From Conchocele bisecta (taxonomy: Eukaryota; Mollusca; Bivalvia; Lucinida; Thyasiridae), in NCBI GenBank assembly GCA_029237695.1, contig CM055273.1, forward strand, positions 60,315,968 through 60,379,967: 64,000 bases of DNA. The letters are read 5' to 3'. Of this stretch, positions 20,951 through 32,500 are shown piece by piece (the stretch's first letter is position 1; each line of letters opens with the position of its first letter). The notes under the pieces were generated by a model, which was not told the DNA's origin, did no database searches, and was given only the letters and a program-made list of their open reading frames with translations. Made by a program: the position numbers and the translations under genes.

Positions 20951-21487
20951 CCCAGGGTCTGAAAATAGCACTGGTCCGAGGTCCTGGACATGCAAAATAG
21001 CACTGGTCCGAGGTCCTGGACATGCAAAATAGCACTGGTCCGAGGTCCTGGACATGCAAAATAGCACTGGTCCGAGGTCCTGGACATGCAAAATAGCACT
21101 GGTCCGAGGTCCTAGACATGCAAAATAGCACTGGTCCGAGGTCCTGGACATGCAAAATAGCACTGGTCCGAGGTCCTGGACATGCAAAATAGCACTGGTC
21201 CGAGGTCCTGGACATGCAAATTTTAATGTCGGACCTTTGTATTTTACAAGCAAAAAGTCCACCGGACCAATTGAAATTGCGATCATCATTAGTGGCGATG
21301 CTAAATCCGTTCTGATTATTGTCTTATAAGATAATTTTTGGTGACATATTCAAGTATTTAGTATGAAACAAACACATATGTCTACCGTTTTTCTTACGAA
21401 TATCCTCTCGGACCTTCCAAAAATTCCTCGGACCTTTCACTTTTTCTCGGACCTACTGGTAAAAGCTGCTATTTTCAGGCCTTGATT
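20951..21487. mobile_element. TIR element carrying a 32-bp tandem array
   Basis: Ends 'cccagggtctgaaaatagca' and 'tgctattttcaggcc' are imperfect inverses. The left part is an array (20967-21222) of eight 32-bp units 'gcactggtccgaggtcctgg' + 'acatgcaaaata'; the unit fragment 'cggacct' recurs singly further right. Because 32 is not a multiple of 3, the array reads open in more than one minus-strand frame, giving false ORFs of 105-167 codons. Confidence 0.65.
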
Positions 21488-22176
21488 AGCCGTCTTAGAA
21501 TTCAACTCCATGCACAGTATAGTTTAATAACAGTAACAAGAACATGTTCATATACATTTAATACATACCAGATCATGCTTTTTAAAGGTTAATCAAGATA
21601 ACATGGCTATGCTTAGCAGTAACCAATCTGGTTGATACCATTTTGTATAGCACCATGGCAGAGTATAGGCACAGGTGGAAGACTCGGACCAATGTTTGTT
21701 TGTTTGTTTGTTTGTTAGGGTTAGGGTGATAATGATAATAAAAAACAATAAATTTATCCTTAAATTGTAAATTTCTCCCTCAAAGTATACTTTGCTAGAT
21801 AAGTATACTTTGCCATGTTGGTGAAATAGGCTATAGATTTCATACATGTACATGTATGTACATTGACGGTAACCAATTCCTCTGACATCAAAACCACATA
21901 CTGATGAGATTAAAGCAAATAAATCAATAAAGGGCAACTTGTTCCACATTTGCTGCGCTATGTTTCATAAAATTTCATTCCATCAGAAAGATATTTAATG
22001 AAATCTATTGTCAACACATATAAACATGACATCATACCGTTCGGAAACCACATGATGCCACACCCTGTATAGTCCACAGGCAATTGATCTTCCCACATTC
22101 TGCCTTTAGATGGGTCAAACTGGGTCTACTGTACCATATATACTGTAACTAAATATGGTTGTAATAATACTAAGGC
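21488..22176. other. Spacer with partial family C MITE
   Basis: 21738-21835 is the right arm of a family C MITE ('gtatactttgctagataa', 'ggtgaaataggctat'), after a (gttt)n run. Nothing else recognised. Confidence 0.4.
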
Positions 22177-22568
22177 AACGCTCCAGGTAAGGAATTTGTA
22201 ATTGAGTATTTTCACTCCATCATTTCTGAAGAAATTGGGTATTTCAAAATTTTCAAATGGTAATATAAAATCAAACTACTGTTTATACATCAACAGACAG
22301 CAATTATTGAATGGTTTGTTTCGAAATGAAAACATGTCTTGGTATTTCATTAGAATTGTCTCCTTGGAGACAATTCTAATGAAATACCAAGATGTGTTTT
22401 CATGGAAAATAAGAAAAATATACTCTTGTTTTCTGCAGCCTGATAAAGGTACCACAAATTTTGTATTGCTTTTTGATACTCGCTACTTCTGATTTCAATT
22501 GGGTTTTTGGCGATTTTATTTGGGTATTTAAGCAAATACGCAGCTTACATGTATCTGGAGCTCTGCTA
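22177..22568. mobile_element. MITE family A
   Basis: Ends 'ctccaggtaagg' and 'tctggagctctg'; the interior contains the perfect hairpin 'ggtatttcattagaattgtc' / its inverse around 22340-22392. Confidence 0.65.
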
Positions 22569-22727
22569 AGGTAGTACGGTCGGTCCACTTGGACATATCT
22601 AATGACAGAATGGGACTGGATGGGGGTGTGCAATCACCTGTGCAGACTCACCTAGGATAGATGGAATATATGAGTAAAATTCCTGCATCATAGGTTTGTT
22701 GTCCTAATGACACAAAACACCATATGT

Positions 22728-22968
22728 GACTGTGACTGGAGAAATGGGGCTTATGGGATTTGTGACCAGTGTTGCTCTGAATCAGATAGCACACTCCTGT
22801 ATCTTCATAACAAACTATATTCCTTGTTAGAAGCATGACAGGTGTTTCATTCCTGGCATGGCGAACAGTGCAGATCCTGATCAGACTGTGCGGATGCACA
22901 GGCTAATCTGGATCTAAACTGGTCGCAAAACCCATAAGCCCCATTTCTCCACTCACAGCCACATATAT
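22728..22968. mobile_element. MITE family B
   Basis: Ends 'tgactggagaaatgggg' and 'ccccatttctccactca', with internal 'gcagatcctgatcagactgt'. Full-length (~240 bp). Confidence 0.7.
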
Positions 22969-23140
22969 ACAATTGCCACATGTCCACAATGACTACCGTT
23001 ATGGTTTATATTCATGAACAATCTTTATTCCCCTGTTTGAGTAAATTCCGTCCGTATCACAAGAAATGGTCACACACCCATATGCAAATTGGCACATGGC
23101 AGTTTCTGGGTCCTTCGGACATATATATTACATTTCCAAC

Positions 23141-23389
23141 TTAACCCTTACACCGCTATCTTATTTTATTGTCGTCTAATGTTTATTTTCTATTTTCCAT
23201 TTTTATCATCAAAAACATGCTTTGACAGCACTTTAGAATAATTTACAACATGCTCTGGCAGTACTTCAGAATCATTTCCATTGGAAATGATTCTGAAGTG
23301 CTGTCAAACCATGTTATTATTGAGAAATAAAGCAAGATATAAAAGCAACAGCAGACAACAATTGCTGTGTGTAGCGGTCTAAGGGTTAA
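23141..23389. mobile_element. TTAA palindromic element ('ttaacccttacaccgct')
   Basis: Ends 'ttaacccttacaccgct' and 'agcggtctaagggttaa'; central hairpin 'cagaatcatttcca/tggaaatgattctg'. Near-identical layout to 53330-53579. It lies just beyond the HAUS1 stop and may contribute 3' UTR sequence: on the minus strand it contains AATAAA (23160s). Confidence 0.7.
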
Positions 23390-23473
23390 AACCTTGCACT
23401 ACTTGACATTTCGTTGTTCGCCATTTGGCTAGTACTATTTTGAGGTACTCTGGTCGTCGTTCCATATGTGAGC

Positions 23474-23524
23474 TCAAACCATCGTGACGTCTATCTTCTG
23501 CCGAAGCTCCTCTTCCAGGGCATT
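23474..23524 (-). CDS. HAUS1: HAUS1 last coding exon
   Basis: Acceptor ttattcccag|AATGCC; 16 codons (NALEEELRQKIDVTMV) then TGA at 23476-23474. Fits the coiled-coil C-terminus of HAUS1. 3' UTR runs toward lower coordinates; its end is not defined. Confidence 0.85.
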   Translation of the reverse strand, partial: NALEEELRQKIDVTMV

Positions 23525-26500
23525 CTGGGAATAAAGAGACAGTTTCTATTTCTGAACTTTCGTATATGTACTTGTTATTTATTCCCCACCACATTTCGCA
23601 TGCACTTCACATGCACTTCACATGCACTTCGCACACACGTACACTTAACCCCGCAGCACCGATAGTCCTCAGTAAAGTACATATGGAATGAATGGAATTC
23701 TGTCCGATGATTCGGATAAAACAAAGAAAAGTATCTCAGAGGACATGTAACCCATAGTTCAAGGCCTCTCATTATCGTCTATAAAAATCCACACATGTGC
23801 ACGCACGCATACACCCCAAGATGGTTGTGAATCTGGGCCTTTGGATATAAAACTTTCTACGGGCATATTATTTATTATAGGTAATTTGCTTCGTGGGGTA
23901 TATAAGAAATAAAAATATATTTTTGCAACAAATATGAAGTATTTGTGCATCGAGACACTAAACTATATAAATAATTAAATATCCTATAAACATCATGGAC
24001 ATTGACAGACACTAGTGAAGAGTACAGTTGTTATAGACTGATGATTTAACCCATTTCATGCTGGGGATTCCCCATTTTGCTGATAGAAAAATCTGATTAG
24101 TTTGCTCGTATCTCCCTAAAAGTATATGGTGTGGTCATCATTTGAACCGTCTCATCGAGGCAGTTCAAATGAGTGGTCACAACATATACAGGTAATTCTC
24201 GTTATCTCGAAGTTGACCGGACTATCAACATATCCGAACTTCGAGATAAAAATCGCCAAATTTTGCAACCATTCTCGAAAAAATCCGAACAGAATCACAT
24301 AAAAAATACCGACTTTAGTTTACTTCCGGATTTTCATAAATCGTGCACTTTCTTTTAACGATACGTGTGATGCATGACACAATTTAGTCGAATAGTATTA
24401 GACATAAAATTGCCAAAGATCGGGAAAAAATAAGCCAAAGCTGATTTTTTCAGTATAGGTCCGGACTATCATTAGGAGAAACATATCAAAACTCCCAATT
24501 AATCCCACCGGAGCTTAATCCAGAATTCAAGATCATGGCGTCCAAGATGGCTGCCATGAATAACAAAATATATAAAAGTTACATTTTCTTCATAACATAT
24601 ATGAATTGATTTTTAATTGTCTTGGAGTTACATTTACTATTATTAAAGCTTCAATAAGTTTATATTTGAAATAATATGGTGTCCAAGATGGCCGCCAGAA
24701 CTTGAAAACGTTTTCCAATATGCTTAACAGAAGGCCGCAGCCCGCATATTGAGCCCGCCTAGGCTGTTGCTAGTCCGAGGGTGTATTGATAGTCCCAATG
24801 TTTAGTGATCGTATCAGGTTGTATATATGTGGTTAGATATATATGTATATGGTACTTAAAACGTTTAATTCAAAATTTGTAAAACCGTTAACGCAATGTC
24901 ATTTGACATTGACCTTGAGTAGGAAGGCCAAATGGATGGTTTACAGAATGAAAGTATGGATGGTAACAAACTAAAAATGTTTGACATTTCAAGTTGATGA
25001 GATTTAGCATTGCAGATCTACATAGAAGGTATATAAAAAACGGAAATTTTGTGAAAAACGTTATAACGCAATCTGATTATGACTGGAGAGATATGTGATG
25101 TACATTCTGGACGGACTCTCCCACGGGTGGACGTACATATGTCATCATGATGTCTCGCTTTCTACGATGGGCTAGACAAACAATTACTTTAGCTTCTGTC
25201 TTTCTTCCGGAACTAATTCACATTAACTATAAACTTGATAAAATACAGCATTTTGCAATACAGTATGTAAGATTCATCTAATTCAATGTGGCCTCCAATA
25301 TGACTGACAAAACCCTGCTAATTATTTTAAGATATTGATCAGAAAACAAACTGTGTATAATGTTTCAGAAGTATCTTCCTTTTACCGTAATTACATTTAT
25401 ATATGAGTACATTGTCGACATAACATACATTTCATGTGAAATAAATAATTATGTGTGAGGACAAAATGTGTAGTTTTGCCTGCCAGCCTATATGTGCATG
25501 TATTCCTACCTTCAATGTATCAACTTATATTATGATATTTTTAGATCTTATATTTTAATATTTATATATTTGATAAATTATAATGCATAACCTATGTTAC
25601 TAATCAAAGGTTAGGTAGCATGACCTTCTCATGTGGTTACCAGGGATATATATTGCTTACAATGGTGAAATATATATATTATGTGTACCGGTAATGCATA
25701 AGGATTGCAGGGCAATGCATACATTATATAAGTACATGTACACACTTTTTAGAATCATACAAGACTGATCGTTCATTTATATGGAAGTATGTTACACACT
25801 GTCCAGGTATCATTGCCTTGAACTTTAATGTTGAAAACCGACGTTTATAGAGTCTCCTGTCCACTGGAACATGTTGATACTAACTGACAACCTGTTGGCG
25901 GTTGGCTGGGAGCATGAGACGAGTATGATAGCGGTGCGGGTCATCGTGATATCCCTGATTTGGCCCTCAGTTATAATTTGGCATTCTTGTACATGAGTGT
26001 TGAAGCCGGTTATCCCAATTGTAGGTGTAGTAAGATTAGTGTACTCTGACTACGTTTAGGGGCTGGGACTAAGTGACTCTTGTGCATTGAGCACCTGGAA
26101 CCAGATTCGTATATTCTAAATTGAGGGCTGAATATATAGTTTCTTGATGCAAATATTCAGTTCTGAGTTTGGGATTCCTCTTTACAGATGAAATACAGGA
26201 TTGACCCCAGTTGGTGCCTAAAATGACCATAGCTGTCGACAGCCCGTTTAACACAAATAATCAATATATCTATCTAGCATGCTATCGGTCCGAAACACGA
26301 GTTTAAAGGCACATGCCCACTCAGTAGGCTCAAAATGTTCTCTATATCAACGATATCATCTCAGAAATTTCCTGGCAAAAGAAACATTAATTCACCATTT
26401 CCCTACGCAATGATTGGCATTATTATGCATTTTATATCGGACGTGAATTTCCACACTGATATCAGAGGCAATAACCGTGTTACCTTAAAATGTTAACGGA

Positions 26501-29500
26501 CATTACTATTCATTCACTGTATTTATTTTTTGATGTGCAATGATCATACATTATAATCTGTCGAAAATACTATTTATTAGCGGACGCATTTAATTTGTAT
26601 AAATAATTAATAAAATAGCATGCCTCATTTGCATATGAAAATAGCCTGATACAACTGCGTGTCACTATCAGTAAAATAAATATTACTAAAATATTATATA
26701 TGTATAGAACAAATTGTAAATTTTAGAACAAGTGGAAAAGTGACACAATTATACACTTATTTAATTCCTATAAAGAACATGTTGTGCCTACTACGTGGGC
26801 ATGTACCTTTAATGTTACATAATAATTACACTTATTTTCTTTTCTTGTTGGTGTACCGTAAAGTAATACGTATGTATGCATACCAGAATGAGTTGAAACA
26901 TGTCTAATCGAATACATGTAATACGGCATAGTATATTGCAAAAATAAGCAGTATGAATCGAATCGATTCAATATTCATTCTTGACAAGGGATACACATAT
27001 CAATAATTTTATATGGTTATATAATATTATGCATGTGAATAATATGGTGGTGGTATGCATATTTTATACCAGTTCCTGCAGATGTCAATACGTGAAATTT
27101 CACATTAGAATGTGAATCTTGCATGTATGTGTAGGTTAAATTATTGTTGATTTGGTAAATAGTCATAATGAGTGTAGTATTGTAAAATGAGTGTAGTATT
27201 GTAAAATAAATGGATATTTCAAACTCGATTGATCAATCATCATTATCCAAATGGAACTACCAACTGATAATATAGTTATGTGCTGCTATCACCCCATGTA
27301 TGAAAAGTTTCCATAAACACATCGATTTAAAAATGAATTATTTACAGGTTAGAAGACACCAAATGGTGCGAAACCGCCCAGGGTGTATGCAAAAGTAGTC
27401 CGGTATAAAAAAATAGTGCAGGTGTTTTGAGGTCACAGACACCGTTTGCTTGCAAATCTTGATCCATTACTACCCAGTTTCACTTGAGGAACATTTTGGG
27501 GTGCCTTCAACACCAGTTTTCAGCATATTTGTAGCATTTAAAAGAAAACACTGACCCTGTTGGTCACTTGATGTAAACGGAGTTTCCGTGGCCAAAAAAT
27601 GTACACAATATTGGAGGATATGACAAGGTTGGATTTTTCTTTCTTAGGAGTAAGTGAACCTATTGTTTAGTTCATGCAGAACCAGTACAGACTGGCTGCA
27701 GGTCATGTACAAGTGGGTCCCACAGCATCCATACGAATAGTGAAAGTAGGAGAGACTGGCCTTATTGGATGGCATTCGGTTAAATTATATAGTAAAACTA
27801 TTTGGTGGTGTCTAACCTACAATTATTCGTTTTCTCGGTACCATCATTTTTGGGTTAAACTATTGATATAGAACAAAGGTACTTATGATCGATAATGTCA
27901 ATGTGGTGCTTCGTGACGATAATGCCACAGGTGATTTGTTTAAAATGTACTGATAATTTTGCTAATTTATCAGGCTATTCCAATTAGTTATGCAGTTACA
28001 AACAGAACTCTGCTTGATAATGCTGCAGTGAACTAAGTCTGCCAATTTGAGACATGTTTCAAGCATAAATAACAATAAATTGTTGTTTTTTCATCCCTGT
28101 GCTGATTTGCCATATATAGATGTAAGTTATTTTGCGATATTTCTCACAATTTGGTGGCCATCTTGAATATCATTTTGCATAATATAAGAAATAAAGTATA
28201 CATTAAATGTATTGCATAGTTCAAATGTCTCCAACTGGCCCATATAACACATTCAAATATAGTAATTACGGTAAATGTTATATATTTTATATACAAACTT
28301 ACATCATTTTGCGACATTTCTCGCAATTTGGTGGCCATCTTGAATATCATTTTACATAACATAATATATAAAAAATGTATTAAATCTATTGTATAGTTGG
28401 AATGTCTCCTAATAACCCCGATATTACATTTGAATATAGTTGTTCCAAACTTCCAAATGTTTCACATGTTTGCTCAGTTTAGAGATGTTGGCGGCCATCT
28501 TGGACGCCATTTTGATTGTATTACATTTCACAATTTGGATTATTATGATTCGTTAGTCATATTCAGTATGTTTCGACACATTGGTTTCCTGATTGGTTTA
28601 GTGGAGTTTGCACTAGTTATGATTTTTGTCATTTTGGTGGCCATTTTGGACACCATCTTGATTCCTGGATTTAGCTCCAGTGGGATTCATGGGGAGTTTT
28701 GATATGTTATTACTAATGATAATTTGCTTTGGCTTATTTTTTTCCAATCTCAACCCAATACTCTTCGCCTAATTTCCAGTACACAGCATTTGTTTTTTGC
28801 AAATCATATCCAATACACATCAATGAATAGGCCGGGACCTCGGACATATATCGAGATAAGCAGTAGCCGATTTCATCAAAATTGCAAAGTATACTTATCT
28901 AGCAAAGTATACTTTGAGGGAGAAATTTTCAATTTTAGGATGAATTTATTAATTTTTATTATACTGAATTTACCGGTATTACATTATCACAGCCATTTTG
29001 GCTGTGATAATGTAATAAATTCAGTATAATAATTCTGCATACTTTTAATCATCAAATATATGCAGTAGTTAGTTCTATATGAAATAATGCATTTCAGGAA
29101 AAATAAATGATTGCTCCCTCAAAGTATACTTTGCTAGATAAGTATACTTTGCAATGTTGGTGAAATAGGCTACAGGTATATTGAGATAAACGATATCGAG
29201 ATAAAGAGAATCAATCAGGTGTAATTTCGATGAGAAATGAGAAAAATTGCTTTTATTTTTAGAAATGTTCATACCCATATATGGGTATTCTGCATAGAAT
29301 GGGTTAATACGATATTTATTAAATGCGTTTACTGATTTCATGAGGAACAAGAGCTGTAGGAGAACGGCATAGCTCGACTACGAGGGTTGTCGATGTACAC
29401 ATAGCTTGACAAACAAGGTGGCCGCGGCCTGCATAAAAACCTTAACCAAGGTTGACTAAAAACCTTAACCAAGGGAAATTAAGTAAGTAATTCAAGGTTA

Positions 29501-32500
29501 AATGTAGGTCAATGTGGCCGCGGCCTGCATAAAAAACTTAACCAAGGTTGACTAAAAACCTTAACAAAGGGAAATTAAGTAAGTAATTCAAGGTTAAATG
29601 TAGGTCAATGTCAGATATAGGTCAGAGGTTATTGATGTACATCACTAGGAGATGAAGTTGTCCAAGTATGGTTGCTGTAGGCCCAGGAATATTCCATATA
29701 CAAGCTTGACTAAAAACCTTAACCAAGGGGAAATAAGAAAGTAATCCAAGGATAAAAGTAGGTGAAGGTCAAATATAGGTCAGGGATTATTGATGTACAT
29801 CACTAGGAGATGAAGTTGTCCAAGTATGGTTGGTGTAGGGCCAGGAGTATTCCATCAACAAGCTTGACTAAAAACCTTACCCAAGGAGAATTAAGTAAGT
29901 AATTCAAGAGGAAATGTAGGTCAAGGTCAAATATAGATCAGGGGTTATTGATGTACATCGCTATGAGAAAAGGTTGATCAAGTATGGTGTTAGTATGCAC
30001 AATAGTATTCCATGTACAAGCTTGACTAAAAACCTTAACGAAGGGGAATTAACTAAGTAATTCAAAGTTAAATGTAGGTCAAGGTCAAATATAGGTCAGT
30101 GGCTGTTGATGTACATCACTAGGAGATGAAGTTGTCCAAGTATGGTGGGTGTAGGGCCAGGAATATTCCATATACAAGTTAGACTAAAAACCTTAAACAA
30201 GGGGAATTAACTAAGTAATTGAAGAGGAAATGTAGGTCAATGTGAAATATAGATCAGGGGTTATTGATGTACATCCCTATGAGAAAAGGTTGTCCAAGTA
30301 TGGTGTCTGTATGCACACTAGTATTCCATGTACAAGCTTGACTAAAAACCTTAACCAAGGTTGACTAAAAACCTTAACCAAGGGGAATTAACTATGTAAT
30401 TCAAGGTTAAATGTAGGTCAAGATCAAATATAGGTCAGGGGTTGTTGATGTACATCACTAGGAGATGAAGTTGTCCAAGTATGGTGGGTGTAGGGCCACA
30501 AGTATTCCATATACAAGCTTGACTAAAAACCATTACCAATGGGAATTAACTAAGTAATTCAAGAGGAAATGTAGGTCAAGGTCAAATATAGAACAGGGGT
30601 TATTGATGTACATCCCTATGAGAAAAGGTTGTCCAAGTATGGTGTCTGTATGCACAATAGTATTCCATGTACAAGCTTGACTAAAAACCTTAACCAAGGT
30701 TGACTAAAAACCTTAACCAAGGGGAATTAAGTAAGTAATTCAAGAGGAAATGTTGGTCAAGGTCAAATATAGATCAGGGGTTATTGATGTACATCGCTAT
30801 GAGAAAAGGTTGTCTAAGTATGGTGTCTGTATGCACAATAGTATTCCATGTACAAGCTTGACTAAAAACCTTAACCAAGGTTGACTAAAAGAACCTTAAC
30901 CAGGGGAATTAATTAACTAAGTAATTCAAGAGGAAATGTAGGTCAAGGTCAAATATAGATCAGGGGTTATTGATGTACATCACTAGGAGATGAAGTTGTG
31001 CAAGTATGGTGGGTGTAGGTAGGGCCAGTAGTATTCCATATACAAGGTTGACTAAAAACCTTAACCAAGGCGTGACGGTGACGCCGACGCTGACGCCGGG
31101 GTGACAACATAAGCTCTACTTATTCTTCAAATAGTCGAGCTAAAAAGGAGATATTTAGTTTCTCATGAAACCCGTCAACGAGTTTAATAACAAGAATTCC
31201 GCGGAATTAAATGTCTCGCCTTGTTCTGCCTTGACCTTGACCCTGGGGCCTTGACCTTGACCCCCGAGAATAGTCCTATATTCATCTACATATCATAGTA
31301 AAGGTATGTATAAAGTTTGATGACTGTAGCTGATAAGGTGTTGAAGTAATGACCGCAACACGAAAACTTAACATTGAATGATGACGACGACGACTCCGGA
31401 AAAGCGAAACATTAGTCTCGCTTTCCACTTTCGCGGGCGAGACAAAAATCACATAAAATCAACACCAATGTTTGATTCTATTTGTAGCATAAGCAATCCG
31501 TCACATATTGAAGCTGTTCTGGCCACCTAATGTGGTTTTATTTGCATATTTATTACACTAGTGTATGATGATTGTATTATAGGAATGAATGGCCTTTTTG
31601 TGGAATTTATCGGGGTATAAACTTGGAAAAGTCGCGGGAATACTGGACGAAGGCCGGAAGGCCTCGTCCAGTATTCCCGCGACTTTTCCAAGTTTATATC
31701 CCCGATAAATTCCACAAAAAGGCCATTCATTCCTTATAATTCCAGCATTTGAAATAAATTCATCAAGAAAATGTGTTTATTTTCCGTTTCCTTAAGAATT
31801 ATTTTAACTGCGCCTCACGGTTACGGAAAGTAGTTTGGCGTGGGAGTTTACTGGGATATAAATTTTGGACAGAGACTTGCTACGGGCCAATCAAATGTTA
31901 GGGAATTGTGTAAATATTTTTGTGCTGGAATTATTGAGCAATAAATTGCCAACTTTTGACGCCATTTACGGATTACGCAAATGTCCTAAGGTACAAAATT
32001 AGATGGCGTGTCTCATATGAGACACTCCATGCGATGTTGTACCTAAGAAGAGGTGCAATATCTTATAAAAGATATTTACGATATGATGTTGAAGGCCGAC
32101 GTAATATTCATAGCAAATGCAGAATAGAATTCCACATTTGTTACAAAATTTTCACCAACTGTCGACTTCATTACAGAAAATATCACAGTTTCAGTAAATA
32201 TTTTTCATGACATGCACACCATACAAAATCACAAGACTCATCTCACATGAGGAAAATAAAAAAAAAATAATAGAAGGACAAAAAGTTAATTCTCCATTGT
32301 ATTAGTGTTAAATTGGTGATAGAGGTTTTATTGTTTATTGTACTCACAACTTTGTCCCGTATCTCATCCAACTTCATATGTGCTTGTATGGCATCCTAGA
32401 AAGGAAGTCTGATAGACTAATGGCACAATTACTATGTAAAAGAAAACAACACTAGAAATGTGGCCTGTTGCCGTACGAATGTCCCGCTGGCAGCCAAAGA

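Larger units (their letters stand above)
24191..29229. mobile_element. ~5-kb long-TIR (foldback-like) element
   Basis: Left 24191-24700 and right 28480-29225 are long, diverged inverted repeats: 'aattctcgttatctcgaa' vs 'atatcgagataaagagaat'; 'catatcaaaactcccaatta' vs 'tggggagttttgatatg'; 'gcgtccaagatggctgcc' vs 'ggcggccatcttggacgcc'. Interior (24.7-28.5 kb) is AT-rich with no coding frame, plus nested elements at 26304-26816, 27345-27815 and 28864-29176. Lies in the last HAUS1 intron. Confidence 0.6.
24047..29308. mobile_element. TTAA palindromic element split by a 5-kb insertion
   Basis: Left part 24047-24190 starts 'ttaacccatttcatgctggg' and contains 'catttgaaccgtctc...cagttcaaatgagtgg'; right part ~29230-29308 resumes with 'gatgagaaatgag' and ends 'gcatagaatgggttaa'. 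The 37.5-kb copy runs unbroken from 'cacaacatatac' to 'gatgagaaataaag', which locates the break. Confidence 0.6.

Noticed and set aside
20898..21289. Minus-strand ORFs of 105-167 codons with repeated 'QDLGPVLFCMSRTSDQCYFA' pattern
   Set aside because: They are the 32-bp DNA array read in successive frames; no start context, no family, and flanks are transposon ends.
21712..21728. Telomere-like 'ttagggttaggg'
   Set aside because: Only two units adjoining a (gttt)n run; not an interstitial telomere.
29632..31010. CRISPR-like regularly spaced repeats
   Set aside because: Whole ~158-bp units are repeated, with no unique spacers of constant size; a eukaryotic tandem core, not a CRISPR array.
31527..31730. 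Frames with 'MNGLFVEFIGDINLEKSREYW' on both strands (also 38.4 and 51.5 kb)
   Set aside because: They are translations of a perfect DNA palindrome, hence similar on both strands; no coding evidence.
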